From contig NZ_PHNJ01000001.1 of the NCBI RefSeq assembly GCF_008122205.1, positions 310,001 through 374,000 on the forward strand: a DNA stretch of 64,000 nt, given 5' to 3'. Made by a program: the position numbers and the translations under genes. The notes under the pieces were generated by a model. It was not told the origin of the DNA, did no database searches, and was given only the letters and a program-made list of their open reading frames with translations. The DNA comes from Natronococcus pandeyae. GTDB lineage: Archaea > Halobacteriota > Halobacteria > Halobacteriales > Natrialbaceae. Positions 49,661-59,419 of the stretch are shown here, one piece after another (positions within the stretch are counted from its first letter, which is position 1; each line of letters begins with the position of its first letter).

Positions 49661-50275
49661 ATGACCCCCAAAATTGACCGTTCAGCCCACTCATCGGACG
49701 AGCCCGCCCCCGAGGCAGCGTCCGAGGAGATGCCGACACTCTCCAGCGACGAAATCTTCCATATTCTTCAGACGAACCGCCGGCGGGACACGATTCGATA
49801 CCTCCTCGAGGAGGACGGCCCCGTCAAGATGCGCGACGTTGCGGAGTACGTCGCCGCTCGCGAGAACGAGACGACCGTCGCGAAACTGTCCTCGACGGAG
49901 CGACAGCGCGTCTACATCCCGCTGTACCAGTCGCACCTGCCGAAACTCGACGAAGAAGGAGTGATCGAGTACAACCAGCCGCGCGGAATCGTCCGTCCGA
50001 CGGAGCAACTGGATACGTTCGAACCCTACATCAAGGCGACCGAAGACGGTGCCTCGAGTCTGGAATCCCAGGCATCCAGCGGTCCCACGGTCAAAGAGTA
50101 CTACGCGACCGCAGTCGCCGCGAGTGCGAGTCTGCTGCTCGCATCCGTCGCCGGTGTCCTCACGATCCCCGGACTGGTGCTCGGAGCGATCATTACCGCG
50201 CTGTTCGCACTGATCACTCTCGTCACGAATCTGCCGCAGTTCGTCGAATCAGCCAACAGCCTGTCTCTCCAGTAA
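49661..50275 (+). CDS. DUF7344 winged-helix protein with two membrane helices
   Basis: 204-residue putative regulator, same architecture as the one at 19.2 kb. N-terminal winged helix: 'LSSDEIFHILQTNRRRDTIRYLLE', 'VKMRDVAEYVAAREN', 'ERQRVYIPLYQSHLPKLDEEGVIEYN' and 'GIVRPT'; then two hydrophobic segments (about 150-170 and 173-192). It is the only gene near; its target is unknown. The unusual length and A/T content of its upstream region suggest tight control. ATG 49661 is preferred to 49652. Confidence 0.85.
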   Translation: MTPKIDRSAHSSDEPAPEAASEEMPTLSSDEIFHILQTNRRRDTIRYLLEEDGPVKMRDVAEYVAARENETTVAKLSSTERQRVYIPLYQSHLPKLDEEGVIEYNQPRGIVRPTEQLDTFEPYIKATEDGASSLESQASSGPTVKEYYATAVAASASLLLASVAGVLTIPGLVLGAIITALFALITLVTNLPQFVESANSLSLQ

Positions 50276-50434
50276 CCGACGGTGTCGACGGTGTCGAGTC
50301 TCGCCGAAATCTCACTCGTGAAGCTATCTGCAGCCGATCGTCCGTTCTCCGTGCCGACCTCGCGTTATAGTAGCCACTGAAAGTCAATGCACACCCGATC
50401 GCACGACAGCTGTGCGATCAGTGAGTGAATCGTT

Positions 50435-51652
50435 TCAGTCGTTACTATAGTTTGCGACCGCTTCGGAGGGATCCGTATCGGCAGTCGTCCGCTGAATCCA
50501 GAGATCACCGAACAGTTCGTCCTGCTCGAGTACGATCGCTCCACGGTGTGACAGGAACAGGAGTGCGAGATACGTCATCACGCGTGAGCCGCCGATCTCG
50601 TCGATCTCGGCGTACAGGACCTCTTCGCGTCCCCGTTCGTACCGCGACTCGAGTTCCGTCTCGACGTCTTCGATGACGCGGTCGATATCCTCCTCGTGAG
50701 TCGTGTGCGTGACGTCGTCGCTGGTCGGTTCGTCGTCTACCCGAAAGTCGTCGCCCGAGTGGTAGCTCAGTTCCTGAACGCCGCGGTCGTACCCCTGAGG
50801 GGAGTCGCTCGTATCGTAGCTTCGGGAGTCCTTCCACCAGGTGTCGCGCTCCGCATCGCGAAGATCGCGCACCAGTTCGTCCAGCGTCTCGGGCTTGCCG
50901 CGAGCGTGCTTGCGCTCGAGTCGTCGCTCCATCTCCGCCTCGAGACCCTCGACCGGGTCGAACGCCGGCTCCCCCTCGGGATCGTCCACGGCTCTGTCGT
51001 CCGCGAACGGGGCCTCCCAGGGCGGGAGTTCCTCCTCGTCGGGTTCGTCCGGTGCGAACAGTTCGTCGCTTTTCATCCGCAACAGGACGCTCGCGTAGAA
51101 CAGCGCTCGCCCGGACGTCCGCAGGTCGGCGTCGTCGAGCGCCTCGAGGAACTTGTCGGTCACCGCGACGATGTCGATATCCCACGGATCGATCTCGCCG
51201 TCCTTGGCGAGCTGGACGAGGAGTTCGACGGGTTCGACCTCGTCGTCGTCTTCGGACTCATCCAGGTCGGCCTCGCTGTCGGTGAACTCGAGCACCGAGC
51301 CGCCGTCCTCATCCGGCGGGTCGCGGTCGTCGTGTCCGGCGATGTTCAGCGGGATATCGTCACCGCCGTCGGTCCGGATCGGTGGACGTGAGCGGTTCCG
51401 TGTCGCCGCTGCCTTCCGATCCGCTCGCGGGCGCTCTCCGTCCGCGGCTTCACCGCTCGCTTCTCTCGAGGACCCGTTTGTCGTCTCTGACTCCTCGAAC
51501 CCTCCGCTGCTCGCGGCTTCACCGCTCGCTTCTACCGAGGACCCCTTCGTCGTCTCCGACTCCTCGAACCCTCCGCTGCTCGCGGCTTCACCGCTCGCTT
51601 CTACCGAGGACCCCTTCGTCGTCTCCGACTCCTCGGGGTCCTCGCTAGTCAT
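50435..51652 (-). CDS. scpA: Segregation and condensation protein A (ScpA)
   Basis: Kleisin partner of SMC in chromosome condensation. The 405-residue protein has an acidic N-terminus of about 130 residues and then the ScpA domain: 'PVELLVQLAKDGEIDPWDIDIVAVTDKFLEAL', 'SGRALFYASVLLRMKSDELF' and a C-terminal winged helix ('GSRVMTYLALLFLSHRGAIVLEQDELFGD'). The N-terminus holds three 23-residue repeats encoded by 69-base units. The start overlaps the smc stop by eight bases, so smc and scpA are cotranscribed and translationally coupled; no scpB is adjacent. Confidence 0.93.
   Translation of the reverse strand: MTSEDPEESETTKGSSVEASGEAASSGGFEESETTKGSSVEASGEAASSGGFEESETTNGSSREASGEAADGERPRADRKAAATRNRSRPPIRTDGGDDIPLNIAGHDDRDPPDEDGGSVLEFTDSEADLDESEDDDEVEPVELLVQLAKDGEIDPWDIDIVAVTDKFLEALDDADLRTSGRALFYASVLLRMKSDELFAPDEPDEEELPPWEAPFADDRAVDDPEGEPAFDPVEGLEAEMERRLERKHARGKPETLDELVRDLRDAERDTWWKDSRSYDTSDSPQGYDRGVQELSYHSGDDFRVDDEPTSDDVTHTTHEEDIDRVIEDVETELESRYERGREEVLYAEIDEIGGSRVMTYLALLFLSHRGAIVLEQDELFGDLWIQRTTADTDPSEAVANYSND
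51428..51634. repeat. 69-bp tandem repeat in scpA, three units, each with a hairpin
   Basis: Units of 69 bases (23 codons) in the N-terminal coding part of scpA; units 1 and 2 from the 5' end are almost identical. Each contains the hairpin GCGGCTTCACCGC (plus strand; at 51444-51456, 51513-51525 and 51582-51594), close to the hairpins found in trpC and trpB. Confidence 0.85.
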
Positions 51653-54600
51653 CAGCCAGCACCTCTTCACCCTCACCCTCGCTCAGGTCGATCCCCGTCA
51701 CCGCGCTCACGTTGTCCTGTTGCATCGTGACCCCGATAGCGCGCTCGGAGCGGTCGAGCATCGCCGAGCGGTGAGAAACCACGACGAACTGCGCCTTCTC
51801 GGAGAGTTCGTCGACCATCTGGCCGATCCGTTCTGCGTTGACGGCGTCGAGGAAGGCGTCGACCTCGTCGAGCGCGTAGAACGGCGCCGGGTTGTGCCGC
51901 TGGATCGCGAAAATGAAGGCCAGCGCGGTCAGCGACTTCTCGCCGCCCGACATCGCGTCGAGGCGCTGGATCGGCTTGTCGCCCGGCTGAGCCTTCATCG
52001 TCAGCCCGCCCTCGAACGGATCCTCCTGATCCTCGAGGTGGAGGGAACCGGTCCCCTCCGAGAGTTTCTCGAAGATCTCCGTAAACTGGGCAGCAATCTC
52101 GTCGTACGAGTTCATGAACGTCCGTTTCTTCTGGGTCTCGTACTGCTCGATCCGCTCGCGGATGCCGTCGGCCTCCTCGACCAGGGTGGCCTTCCCGTCT
52201 TCGAGCTCTGAGAGATCGTCGCGGACCTCGTCGTACTCGTCGATCGCGAGCATGTTCACCGGCTCCATCGCCTCCATGTCGGCGGCCAGGAGATCGATCA
52301 TCTCGAGGACGGTGTCGTGGTCCGGCACGTTCTCCGGATCGTAGTCGCCGACCTCCGCCTCGAGGCTCTCGATCTCCCACTCGAGGTCGCCGAGTCGGCT
52401 CCGCCTATCCTCGAGCTTGCTCTCGACGGCGTTGACCCGGTCCTGTTGCTGGTCACGCTTCGTCCGGGCATCGGAGAGCTCCTCCTTCAGGTCGCTTCGC
52501 TCGTCTTTCAGTTCGGCGAGTTCGGTCTCGAGTTCCTCGACCGCCTCGTGTTTCGCCTCGAGGGTCTCGCGCTTCTCGGCGATCGTCTCCTCGTACTCGA
52601 CGATCCGGTCTTCGTGCTCCGCCTTTCGGTTCTGGGCGTCCTCAATATCGTCGTGAAGCTCCTCGATAGCGTCCTCGGCGTACTCCTTCTCGAGGCTCAG
52701 CTCGTTGAGTTCGCCGTCGATCTCGCCGATCTGGGCCTCCCGATCGTCGATCTCGTCCTCGAGGTCCTCGATCTGGGCGGTGAGTTCGGGGATCTTCGAG
52801 TCCGCGAGCTCCGTCTCGAGCTCGTCGATGTCGGCCTCGATCTCCTCGATCACCGCCGTCCGCTCCTCGATCTCCCCGGAGATCTCGGTCATCCGCTCGT
52901 CGACGGACTCGCGCTCGTCGCGGAGTTCCTCGAGTTCGGCCTCGAGATCGTCGATTTCGCTCTCGATCGTCTCGTGCCCGTCCTCGAGTTTCTCGATTTC
53001 GCTCTCGATCGACCGCACCTCGTCGGCCGCGTCGGTCTTCCGGTCGCGGGCGTCGTCGAGCCGATCCTCGACGTCCCGGAGGTCGTCGCGCAGCGACTCG
53101 CGTTCCTCCTGCAGATCGGTGATCTGTTTCGCGACGCGCTCGAGCTGTCCCTCGCCGCCGCCGGTGAAGGAGTATCGAGAGCCTTTTCGGGAACCGCCGG
53201 TCATCGCGCCGCTCTTCTCGACTAAGTCGCCGTCGAGCGTGACCATCCGGTAGTCACCCATGTACGAGCGGGCGGTCTCGATGTCCTCGACGACCAGGGT
53301 GTCACCGAGGACGTACGAGAAGATGCCGGCGTACTGCTCGTCGAAGTCGACGAGGTCGTACGCGAAGCCGACGACGCCGGGATCGGTCGGCGCGTTCGGT
53401 AGCCGACGCTCGTTCATGTCGGTCATCGGGAGGAACGTCGCCCGGCCCGCGTTGCGCGATTTCAGGTGCTCGATACACTGCTGGCCGACGACGTCGTCGT
53501 CGACGACCACGTTCGCGAGCCGCCCGCCCGCGGCCGTCTCGCAGGCGACCGCGTACTCGCCCGAGACCGTTCCGAGCTGGGCGACCGCGCCGTGAACGCC
53601 GTTGATCCCTGCGTTGAGGATCGTCGTGACCGCGCGACCGAACGAGGAGTCGCCGCTCTCCCCGGCTTTGGCCTCGAGTTCGGCGTACTCCTGTTGTTTC
53701 GCCTGGATCTCGTCGTCGAGTTCGTCGAGTTCCGACTGGACGCGTCGCTTCTCCGCCTTCAGGTCGTCGACGACGCTCGCGATGTTCTCGCGGTTCGTCT
53801 CCGCCTTCTGCAGTTCCCGCTCGAGTTCGCCCTTCTTGCTCTCGAGTTCGGGGATTTCCTCTCGTTTTTGCTCGATCGTCTGCTCTTTCTCGCTGATGGC
53901 GTTCGAGCGCCGTCGGGCCTCGTCGAGCAGCCGGTCCTGCTCGCGCTGGAGGTCGTTCTTCTCGGTTTTGGCCTCCTCCAGATCGTCCTTGCGGTCGGCG
54001 AGGTCGGCTTTTAGCTCGTCGAACTCGGTGTCGACGGCCTCGATCTCGGCCTCGAGTTCGTTGCGTTCGGCCTCGCGTTCCTGGATCTCGGTCTTGATCG
54101 ACGCCTTCTCGAGTTTGTGGTCGCGGATCTCGTCCGCGAGGTCGTCGATCTGTTCCTGCTTGCGGTCGATCTGGACGAACGCCTCGCGGCGGTCGGACTC
54201 GGCGCCCTCGATCTGCTCCTCGCTGGCCTCGATCTTGTCCTCGAGTCGCGAGATGTCGCCTTTGATCTCCTCGATCTCGCTTTTGATCCGGAGCTGTTCG
54301 TCCTCACCCTTGCGCTCGATCTCGGCGTTTAAATCCTCGAGATCCTCCTGCAGGCGGATGACCGTCCCCTGGCGTTCGTCCAGGGTGCGCTGAAGCTCCT
54401 CGAGTTCCGCTTCGAACTCTCTGACGGTCTCCTCGAGCGCGTCGAGTTCCTCGCGCTTCTCCTCGAGTTCGCTCGCCTTCTTGTATCCCTCGTACTCCTC
54501 CTTCTCGCGGCGCAACCGCCGGTATCGCAGCGCCTCCCGGCGCTCGTCCTCGAGCTGGGTGAGTCGGTCGCGTTTCTCCTCGATGCGGAGTTCAGCCTCG

Positions 54601-55226
54601 TCGATCCGCTCCTGGACGACCTCGAGTTCCTCGAAGGCGTCCTCCTTCTTCGCGTCGAACTCCGCAACGCCGGCGATTTCGTCGATGATCTCCCGACGAG
54701 CATGGGGAGTCATGTTGATGATCTCGGTGACGTCGCCCTGCATGACGACGTTGTACCCTTCCGGGGTGACGCCGGCCTGTGCGAGCAGATCCTGGATGTC
54801 GGAGAGATTGACCGCCCGGTCGTTCAGGTAGTAGTAGGAGTAGTAGTTGTCCTCGGTCTCCTTGACCCGCCGTCGAATGCGGATTTCGTCGACGTCGCCG
54901 ACGTCCTCGCTGCCAGCGGCGTTGATCACCTGGGACCGCTCGAGGGTCTCGTCGGAGTTGTCGAGAATGACCTCGACGACCGCCTCGCGCGGGCCGCTGG
55001 ACGTGGAACTGTCTTCGTGACCGGGATTGTAGATGAGATCGGTCAGCTTCTCCGCGCGGATCCCTCGCGTTCGGGCGAGACCCAGCGCGAAGAGGACGGC
55101 GTCGATAATGTTCGACTTTCCGGAGCCGTTTGGCCCGGTAACGACGGTGAAGTCCTCGTAGAACGGGATCTTGGTCTTTCGGCCGAAGCTCTTGAAGTTG
55201 TCTAAAACGATCGCCTTGATGTACAT
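51645..55226 (-). CDS. smc: Chromosome segregation protein SMC
   Basis: ATPase that organises chromosomes. The 1193-residue protein starts with 'MYIKAIVLDNFKSFG' and Walker A GPNGSGKS (31-38), then a long coiled coil, a hinge (about 515-680; 'FGRAVTTILNAGINGVHGAVAQLG', 'GGRLANVVVDDDVVGQQ', 'FLPMTDMN'), a second coiled coil, and the C-terminal signature 'LDAMSGGEKSLTALAF' with Walker B 'FYALDEVDAFLDAVN'. The Arg finger and D-loop regions are conserved. Coiled-coil segments carry heavy Glu/Asp/Arg content. Downstream scpA overlaps, and a small coiled-coil gene precedes it on the same strand. Confidence 0.98.
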   Translation of the reverse strand: MYIKAIVLDNFKSFGRKTKIPFYEDFTVVTGPNGSGKSNIIDAVLFALGLARTRGIRAEKLTDLIYNPGHEDSSTSSGPREAVVEVILDNSDETLERSQVINAAGSEDVGDVDEIRIRRRVKETEDNYYSYYYLNDRAVNLSDIQDLLAQAGVTPEGYNVVMQGDVTEIINMTPHARREIIDEIAGVAEFDAKKEDAFEELEVVQERIDEAELRIEEKRDRLTQLEDERREALRYRRLRREKEEYEGYKKASELEEKREELDALEETVREFEAELEELQRTLDERQGTVIRLQEDLEDLNAEIERKGEDEQLRIKSEIEEIKGDISRLEDKIEASEEQIEGAESDRREAFVQIDRKQEQIDDLADEIRDHKLEKASIKTEIQEREAERNELEAEIEAVDTEFDELKADLADRKDDLEEAKTEKNDLQREQDRLLDEARRRSNAISEKEQTIEQKREEIPELESKKGELERELQKAETNRENIASVVDDLKAEKRRVQSELDELDDEIQAKQQEYAELEAKAGESGDSSFGRAVTTILNAGINGVHGAVAQLGTVSGEYAVACETAAGGRLANVVVDDDVVGQQCIEHLKSRNAGRATFLPMTDMNERRLPNAPTDPGVVGFAYDLVDFDEQYAGIFSYVLGDTLVVEDIETARSYMGDYRMVTLDGDLVEKSGAMTGGSRKGSRYSFTGGGEGQLERVAKQITDLQEERESLRDDLRDVEDRLDDARDRKTDAADEVRSIESEIEKLEDGHETIESEIDDLEAELEELRDERESVDERMTEISGEIEERTAVIEEIEADIDELETELADSKIPELTAQIEDLEDEIDDREAQIGEIDGELNELSLEKEYAEDAIEELHDDIEDAQNRKAEHEDRIVEYEETIAEKRETLEAKHEAVEELETELAELKDERSDLKEELSDARTKRDQQQDRVNAVESKLEDRRSRLGDLEWEIESLEAEVGDYDPENVPDHDTVLEMIDLLAADMEAMEPVNMLAIDEYDEVRDDLSELEDGKATLVEEADGIRERIEQYETQKKRTFMNSYDEIAAQFTEIFEKLSEGTGSLHLEDQEDPFEGGLTMKAQPGDKPIQRLDAMSGGEKSLTALAFIFAIQRHNPAPFYALDEVDAFLDAVNAERIGQMVDELSEKAQFVVVSHRSAMLDRSERAIGVTMQQDNVSAVTGIDLSEGEGEEVLADD

Positions 55227-55286
55227 ACCCTTCTCGAGTCCTCCATTCGCCCCCGCCGCGAACCGAACTGCGGCGTAGCCGTGCAG

Positions 55287-55592
55287 TTATGCGACGATAA
55301 TGTCGTCGGTACCTGAGTCTTCCGTTTCGTCACCGGTCGCAGGCTCGTCCGCATCGGCGTCGGCCGTCGCCTCGGCGACCTCGTCAGGTGCCGCTTCCGG
55401 CGTCTCTTCCTCGCTTGCGTCCACCTCGCCGCTCCGTCGCTCGGGAACGCGAGTCGGCGTGTCCGTGTCGAGCTCGGCCTCGAGGACGCGAATTCGTTCC
55501 TTGGCCTCGATAAGTTCGCTCGTAAGTCCCTCTACTGTCGACTCGAGTTCCGCAACGGTCGATTCGAGCTGCTCGACGCGGTTTTTCGACAT
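55287..55592 (-). CDS. Small coiled-coil protein (DUF7518-like)
   Basis: 101-residue protein upstream of smc on the same strand. Residues 1-45 form a short coiled coil ('NRVEQLESTVAELESTVEGLT'), and the rest is a low-complexity acidic tail ending 'DDIIVA'. It fits a halo-specific family (DUF7518). Start ATG 55592 gives 'MSKNRVEQLE'; a longer frame adds nine residues. It is 60 bases from smc, so cotranscription and a link to chromosome structure are plausible but unproven. Confidence 0.7.
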   Translation of the reverse strand: MSKNRVEQLESTVAELESTVEGLTSELIEAKERIRVLEAELDTDTPTRVPERRSGEVDASEEETPEAAPDEVAEATADADADEPATGDETEDSGTDDIIVA

Positions 55593-55926
55593 ATACTCTA
55601 GGGACTCATGCGAGCACATAAACGTACGTCAGACACAACTAACAGTTCTGGTACCTTCTCGGTGCACCGTCTCTCGGCTCCCCGTCGACGGGACGGCAGC
55701 CTGGTATGGCTCAGTCCCGCTTCTCCTCGAGCAACGACGTGTTACCGAGCGGATAGCAGTCAATTAACTGTGTTTGGGTGATTTTACTGCAGTATATGTT
55801 TTATTCATAGTCTATTATAGGATGATATGCGACGTTTATGCCTCATTAGGGGCGAATGCATTAACATGTGCACACCTCGCTATTTGATATGCTGTCTCGT
55901 ACCAAGGGATGGCGAGCGAGCTAACA
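55593..55926. promoter_or_regulatory. Divergent regulatory region before the Liv operon
   Basis: 334 bases between the DUF7518 and substrate-binding-protein genes; no gene seen. The section 55760-55860 is A/T rich (TTTATTCATAG, TATTATAGG), with probable promoter elements for the ABC operon. A long leader cannot be excluded. Confidence 0.45.
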
Positions 55927-57264
55927 ATGATGTCCGACTCAACTGCAGAATCGGAATCAGGGGGAATGGAGAGGCGAACGGTGCTGAAAGCGGTCGGTGG
56001 ATCGGCGATCGCCGTTGCACTCGCCGGCTGTGGGGAGTTACTGGAAGACGAGGAGGATCCGCTCGAGGAGGCAGAGGTTCCGGACGAACCCATCGAGGCG
56101 GGACTCCAGACGTTTCTCGAGGGTGCACCGGCAGTGCTCGGCGTTCAGGCCGAGTACGGTGCCGAAACCGCCGTCCGGCGCATCAACGAAAACGACGGGA
56201 TCGCCGGCAGACAGATCGATCTTACCGTAGTCGAGGAGGGTGAGGAGGCTCTCGAGAACTATCAGGAGTTCGTCGAGGCCGGCATGGACGTCACGTTCGG
56301 CCCAATCTCGAGTGGAAACCACGAGGCGATGGTACCGGAAGTGAACGATCAGGGGGTCATCAACGTCGCGACCGACGGAACGGTGACGACGCTGTACGAG
56401 GAGGATCACCCGCCGGAGGACAACCAGTACTCGTTCCGGTTCCAGAACCACGACGTGATGGAGGCGCTCGCGGCGGCCGTCGAAGCGACCGAACTGCTCG
56501 GAGCCGACGAGATCGAGACGTACGCGGGGATCAATCCGGGGTACGCGTTCGGTTTCGACGAACAGGAGCTCTTCTCGGCCGGCATCGAGCAACTGGCCGA
56601 CGCGGAGCTGGTGTACGAAGGGTTCCCGGATCTCGGAACCGACGACATGTCGACCCACATCGAGGAGGTCAACAGCGCGGAGCCGGACGTCCTCTTCTCG
56701 AGCGCCTGGGGCGGCGACGCGACGCTCTTGCTCGAGCAGGGCCACGGTGCAGGGATGTTCGACAACATCGAACTCCTGGTCGGCCCGGTGCTGTACGGCT
56801 CCGCGAACGATCTGAGCGAGGCGCTCGTCGACGGACCCATCCGGTCCGGGTCGCGCAACTTCTACTGGGACCAGCCGAGCGTCGATCGGTGGGATCCCGG
56901 CCGGGAGCTGTTCGAGGAGGTCCAGGAGGAGTACGACGTCGTTCCGACCGCACACTTCATGAGCGGCTACGGCGCGGTGACGGCGTGGGCGACGGCCGCC
57001 GAAAAGGCGGTCAGGATCCTGGGCGGATGGCCCGAACAGGAGCAACTCGCTGATATCCTCGTCAATCATGGCTTCTACACGCCGGCGGGCTATCACACCA
57101 TGGGTCCGGATCACCAGGGCTACTCGAACGCACACTTCGGCGAACTCACCTGGTCGGACGACCTGGACGCGGCGATTCTCGAGGACGTCAACGTCTACGA
57201 TCCGAAGAACGTGTCACCGCCACAGGGACAGACATCGCGGGACTGGATCGCCGACTGGGACTGA
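55927..57264 (+). CDS. ABC transporter substrate-binding lipoprotein (LivJ/UrtA-like)
   Basis: 445-residue periplasmic-binding-like protein. A Tat-type signal ('MERRTVLKAVGG') ends in the lipobox 'ALAGC', with a linker rich in Glu/Asp, and the type I binding fold of the leucine/branched-chain family follows ('GADEIETYAGINPGYAFGFDEQELF', 'EVNSAEPDVLFSSAWGGDATLLLEQ' and 'MSGYGAVTAWATAAEKAV'). It delivers substrate to the permeases encoded next. The ligand is unknown; homologues bind branched-chain amino acids, amides or short carboxylates. First gene of a five-gene importer operon. ATG at 55927 or 55930; upstream ATG 55909 is also open. Confidence 0.92.
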   Translation: MMSDSTAESESGGMERRTVLKAVGGSAIAVALAGCGELLEDEEDPLEEAEVPDEPIEAGLQTFLEGAPAVLGVQAEYGAETAVRRINENDGIAGRQIDLTVVEEGEEALENYQEFVEAGMDVTFGPISSGNHEAMVPEVNDQGVINVATDGTVTTLYEEDHPPEDNQYSFRFQNHDVMEALAAAVEATELLGADEIETYAGINPGYAFGFDEQELFSAGIEQLADAELVYEGFPDLGTDDMSTHIEEVNSAEPDVLFSSAWGGDATLLLEQGHGAGMFDNIELLVGPVLYGSANDLSEALVDGPIRSGSRNFYWDQPSVDRWDPGRELFEEVQEEYDVVPTAHFMSGYGAVTAWATAAEKAVRILGGWPEQEQLADILVNHGFYTPAGYHTMGPDHQGYSNAHFGELTWSDDLDAAILEDVNVYDPKNVSPPQGQTSRDWIADWD

Positions 57265-57337
57265 CGGTACAGAGAGCAATGCATTCGACATCATCGAACC
57301 AGAACCGGGGTGGACTGCCCGACAGTGAGGGTCACCG

Positions 57338-58270
57338 ATGATCGAATCGTTCGTCACGCACACGCTCAACGGGCTCTACTACGGCTTTATTCTGTTTATG
57401 ATCGCGGCAGGGCTGACGATCATCTTCGGCGTCCTGGGGATCCTGAACCTCGCTCACGGCGAACTCTACGCCCTCGGTGCGTTTCTCGTGTTCTCGGTCG
57501 TCGGGTTCGCCACCGGCCTCGTCGCGAGTCCGACCGGAACGGTGTCGGCGATCGTCTTCGGGATCGTCGTCCTGGCCGCGTCGCTCGCCGCCGCGGCGAT
57601 CCTGCTTCCGGTCGGTGCGGTCGTCGAGTCGGTGTTCGTCAGGCCGATCTACGAGCGAGACGAGGTCTATCAGCTCCTGTTGACGTACGCATTGCTGTTG
57701 ATATTCATCGACGTGATGAAGTTCGGCTGGGGACAGACGCCGGTAGATCCTGGCGTCTACGGCACGCTCAACAGGATTCCGACGACGGAACTCGTCGGCT
57801 TTGGCTACCCCAGCTACAACGTCATCGTGATGCTCGTCGGACTGGCCGTCTTCGGCTGGCTCGTCTGGTTCTTCGACCGATCGAAGACCGGGCGGATCGT
57901 CCGCGCGACCGCGATCAACCGCGACATGGCGACGGCGATCGGTGTGAGCACGGATCGGACGTTCACGCTCGTGTTCGCGATGGGCGCGTTTTTCGCCGGC
58001 TTCGGCGGTGCGATGGTCAGCATCGGGCCAGGGACCGCGTTCCTCGAGATGGGGCTCGACCCGCTGGTGCTCTCGTTCGTTATCATCGTCATCGGCGGAC
58101 TGGGAAGCCTCAAAGGGGCGTTCGTCGGCGCGCTCATCGTCGGCGTCATCAGCCGGTGGGCGATCTGGCTCTACCCGCCAGTCGAACTGGCCGCGCCGTT
58201 TGCAGTGATGCTGATCATCCTGTTGTTCAAACCGGAAGGTCTCTACGGAACGTGGGGTGAGATCGAATGA
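57338..58270 (+). CDS. ABC transporter permease (LivH-like)
   Basis: 310-residue branched-chain amino-acid-type permease with about eight membrane helices. 'LNGLYYGFILFMIAAGLTIIFGVLGILNLAHGELYALGAF' is the usual N-terminal signature and 'ATAIGVSTDRTFTLVFAMGAFFAGFGGAM' the EAA-like cytoplasmic loop before the last helices, with 'VLSFVIIVIGGLGSLKGAFVGAL'. It pairs with the LivM-like gene, whose start overlaps its stop by four bases. Confidence 0.95.
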   Translation: MIESFVTHTLNGLYYGFILFMIAAGLTIIFGVLGILNLAHGELYALGAFLVFSVVGFATGLVASPTGTVSAIVFGIVVLAASLAAAAILLPVGAVVESVFVRPIYERDEVYQLLLTYALLLIFIDVMKFGWGQTPVDPGVYGTLNRIPTTELVGFGYPSYNVIVMLVGLAVFGWLVWFFDRSKTGRIVRATAINRDMATAIGVSTDRTFTLVFAMGAFFAGFGGAMVSIGPGTAFLEMGLDPLVLSFVIIVIGGLGSLKGAFVGALIVGVISRWAIWLYPPVELAAPFAVMLIILLFKPEGLYGTWGEIE

Positions 58271-59418
58271 GCCGGATCCCCTTCGTCGAGGAGCGGAACG
58301 GGGAATCCATCGTCCGCGTTCCGTTGACCCGGGGGCTCGGTCTGACGCCGGTGCAGGCGGTCCTCGTACTCGTCGGCATCGTGCTCCTGTTCGGGCTGCC
58401 GTTCTTCAGCGGTCTCGTCGGACTCTCGTGGGAGCGGCTGTTCAGGGGCATCCTCTTCGGTATCGCTGCCGTCGGACTGAACCTGCTCTTGCGCCACACC
58501 GAACTGGTCTCGTTCGGCCACGCGGCCTTCTTCGGCTCCGGGGCGTACGGCGTCGCCGTGTTGGCCGCTCACTACGACGTCTCGGAGGGGCTGTTGTTGT
58601 TGCTCGGAGCCGTCCTGATCGGCACGCTGGTCGCGATCATCATCGGCTACTTCGTCGCGGGCTACGTGGACATCTACTTCGCGTTGCTCACGCTCGCGTT
58701 CAACCAGGTGATGTTCGCGACCGTGTTCCGCAGCGGCTTCTTCAACTACAACGACGGACTCCAGGTTCGGATCGGCGGCGACAGACCGTCGCTGTTCGGC
58801 CTCGAGTGGACGACGCTCGGCTACAATCTCGTCCTCTACTACACGACGATCGTGCTCTTGCTCGTCATGCTGCTCGGCATGTGGAAGCTCATCAACTCGC
58901 CGTTCGGGCGCGCGCTCGACGCGATCGGCCAGGACAGGACGCGAGCGCGGTTCATCGGCATTCCAGTCGAGCGCTACGTCTGGATCTCGTTTACTATCTC
59001 CGGACTCTACGGGGCGTTCGCCGGCGGCGTCTACGCACTGCTTCGTCTTCACGTCCAGCCGGAGCCGACGCTGTACGTGTTCGTCTCCGGTGAGATCCTC
59101 TTCATGGCGATTCTCGGCGGGTTCACCACACTCGTCGGGCCGCTCATTGGCGGCATCGTCCTCGTCTACCTGCTCGAGGCGGCGCGGTTCTGGGTCACCT
59201 ACTACCACGCGCTGACCGGCCTCGTCCTGCTCGCTATCGTCTTCTTCATGCCGAAGGGGATCGTCGGCTCGCTGCCGTCGATCGGCGCGGCGCTCGCGCA
59301 CCGACGGCACGATCCCGGGCTCGTCCGGGAGGATATCCGTGGCATCGCCGCCGCCATGCGGCGAGCCGTGGATCGTGCGATAACGACCGTTCGAATCATC
59401 GTATTCGGGGTGAACTAA
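58267..59418 (+). CDS. ABC transporter permease (LivM-like)
   Basis: 383-residue partner permease with about ten membrane helices. 'RGILFGIAAVGLNLLLRHTELVSFGHAAFFGSGAYG' is the conserved start of the family, and 'ALDAIGQDRTRARFIGIPVERYVWISFTISGLYGAFAGG' the cytoplasmic coupling loop followed by the final helices. The C-terminus continues 40 residues in an Arg/Ala-rich cytosolic tail. It overlaps the LivH-like gene (ATGA) and ends two bases before the first ATPase gene. Confidence 0.95.
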   Translation: MSRIPFVEERNGESIVRVPLTRGLGLTPVQAVLVLVGIVLLFGLPFFSGLVGLSWERLFRGILFGIAAVGLNLLLRHTELVSFGHAAFFGSGAYGVAVLAAHYDVSEGLLLLLGAVLIGTLVAIIIGYFVAGYVDIYFALLTLAFNQVMFATVFRSGFFNYNDGLQVRIGGDRPSLFGLEWTTLGYNLVLYYTTIVLLLVMLLGMWKLINSPFGRALDAIGQDRTRARFIGIPVERYVWISFTISGLYGAFAGGVYALLRLHVQPEPTLYVFVSGEILFMAILGGFTTLVGPLIGGIVLVYLLEAARFWVTYYHALTGLVLLAIVFFMPKGIVGSLPSIGAALAHRRHDPGLVREDIRGIAAAMRRAVDRAITTVRIIVFGVN

Positions 59419-59419
59419 C

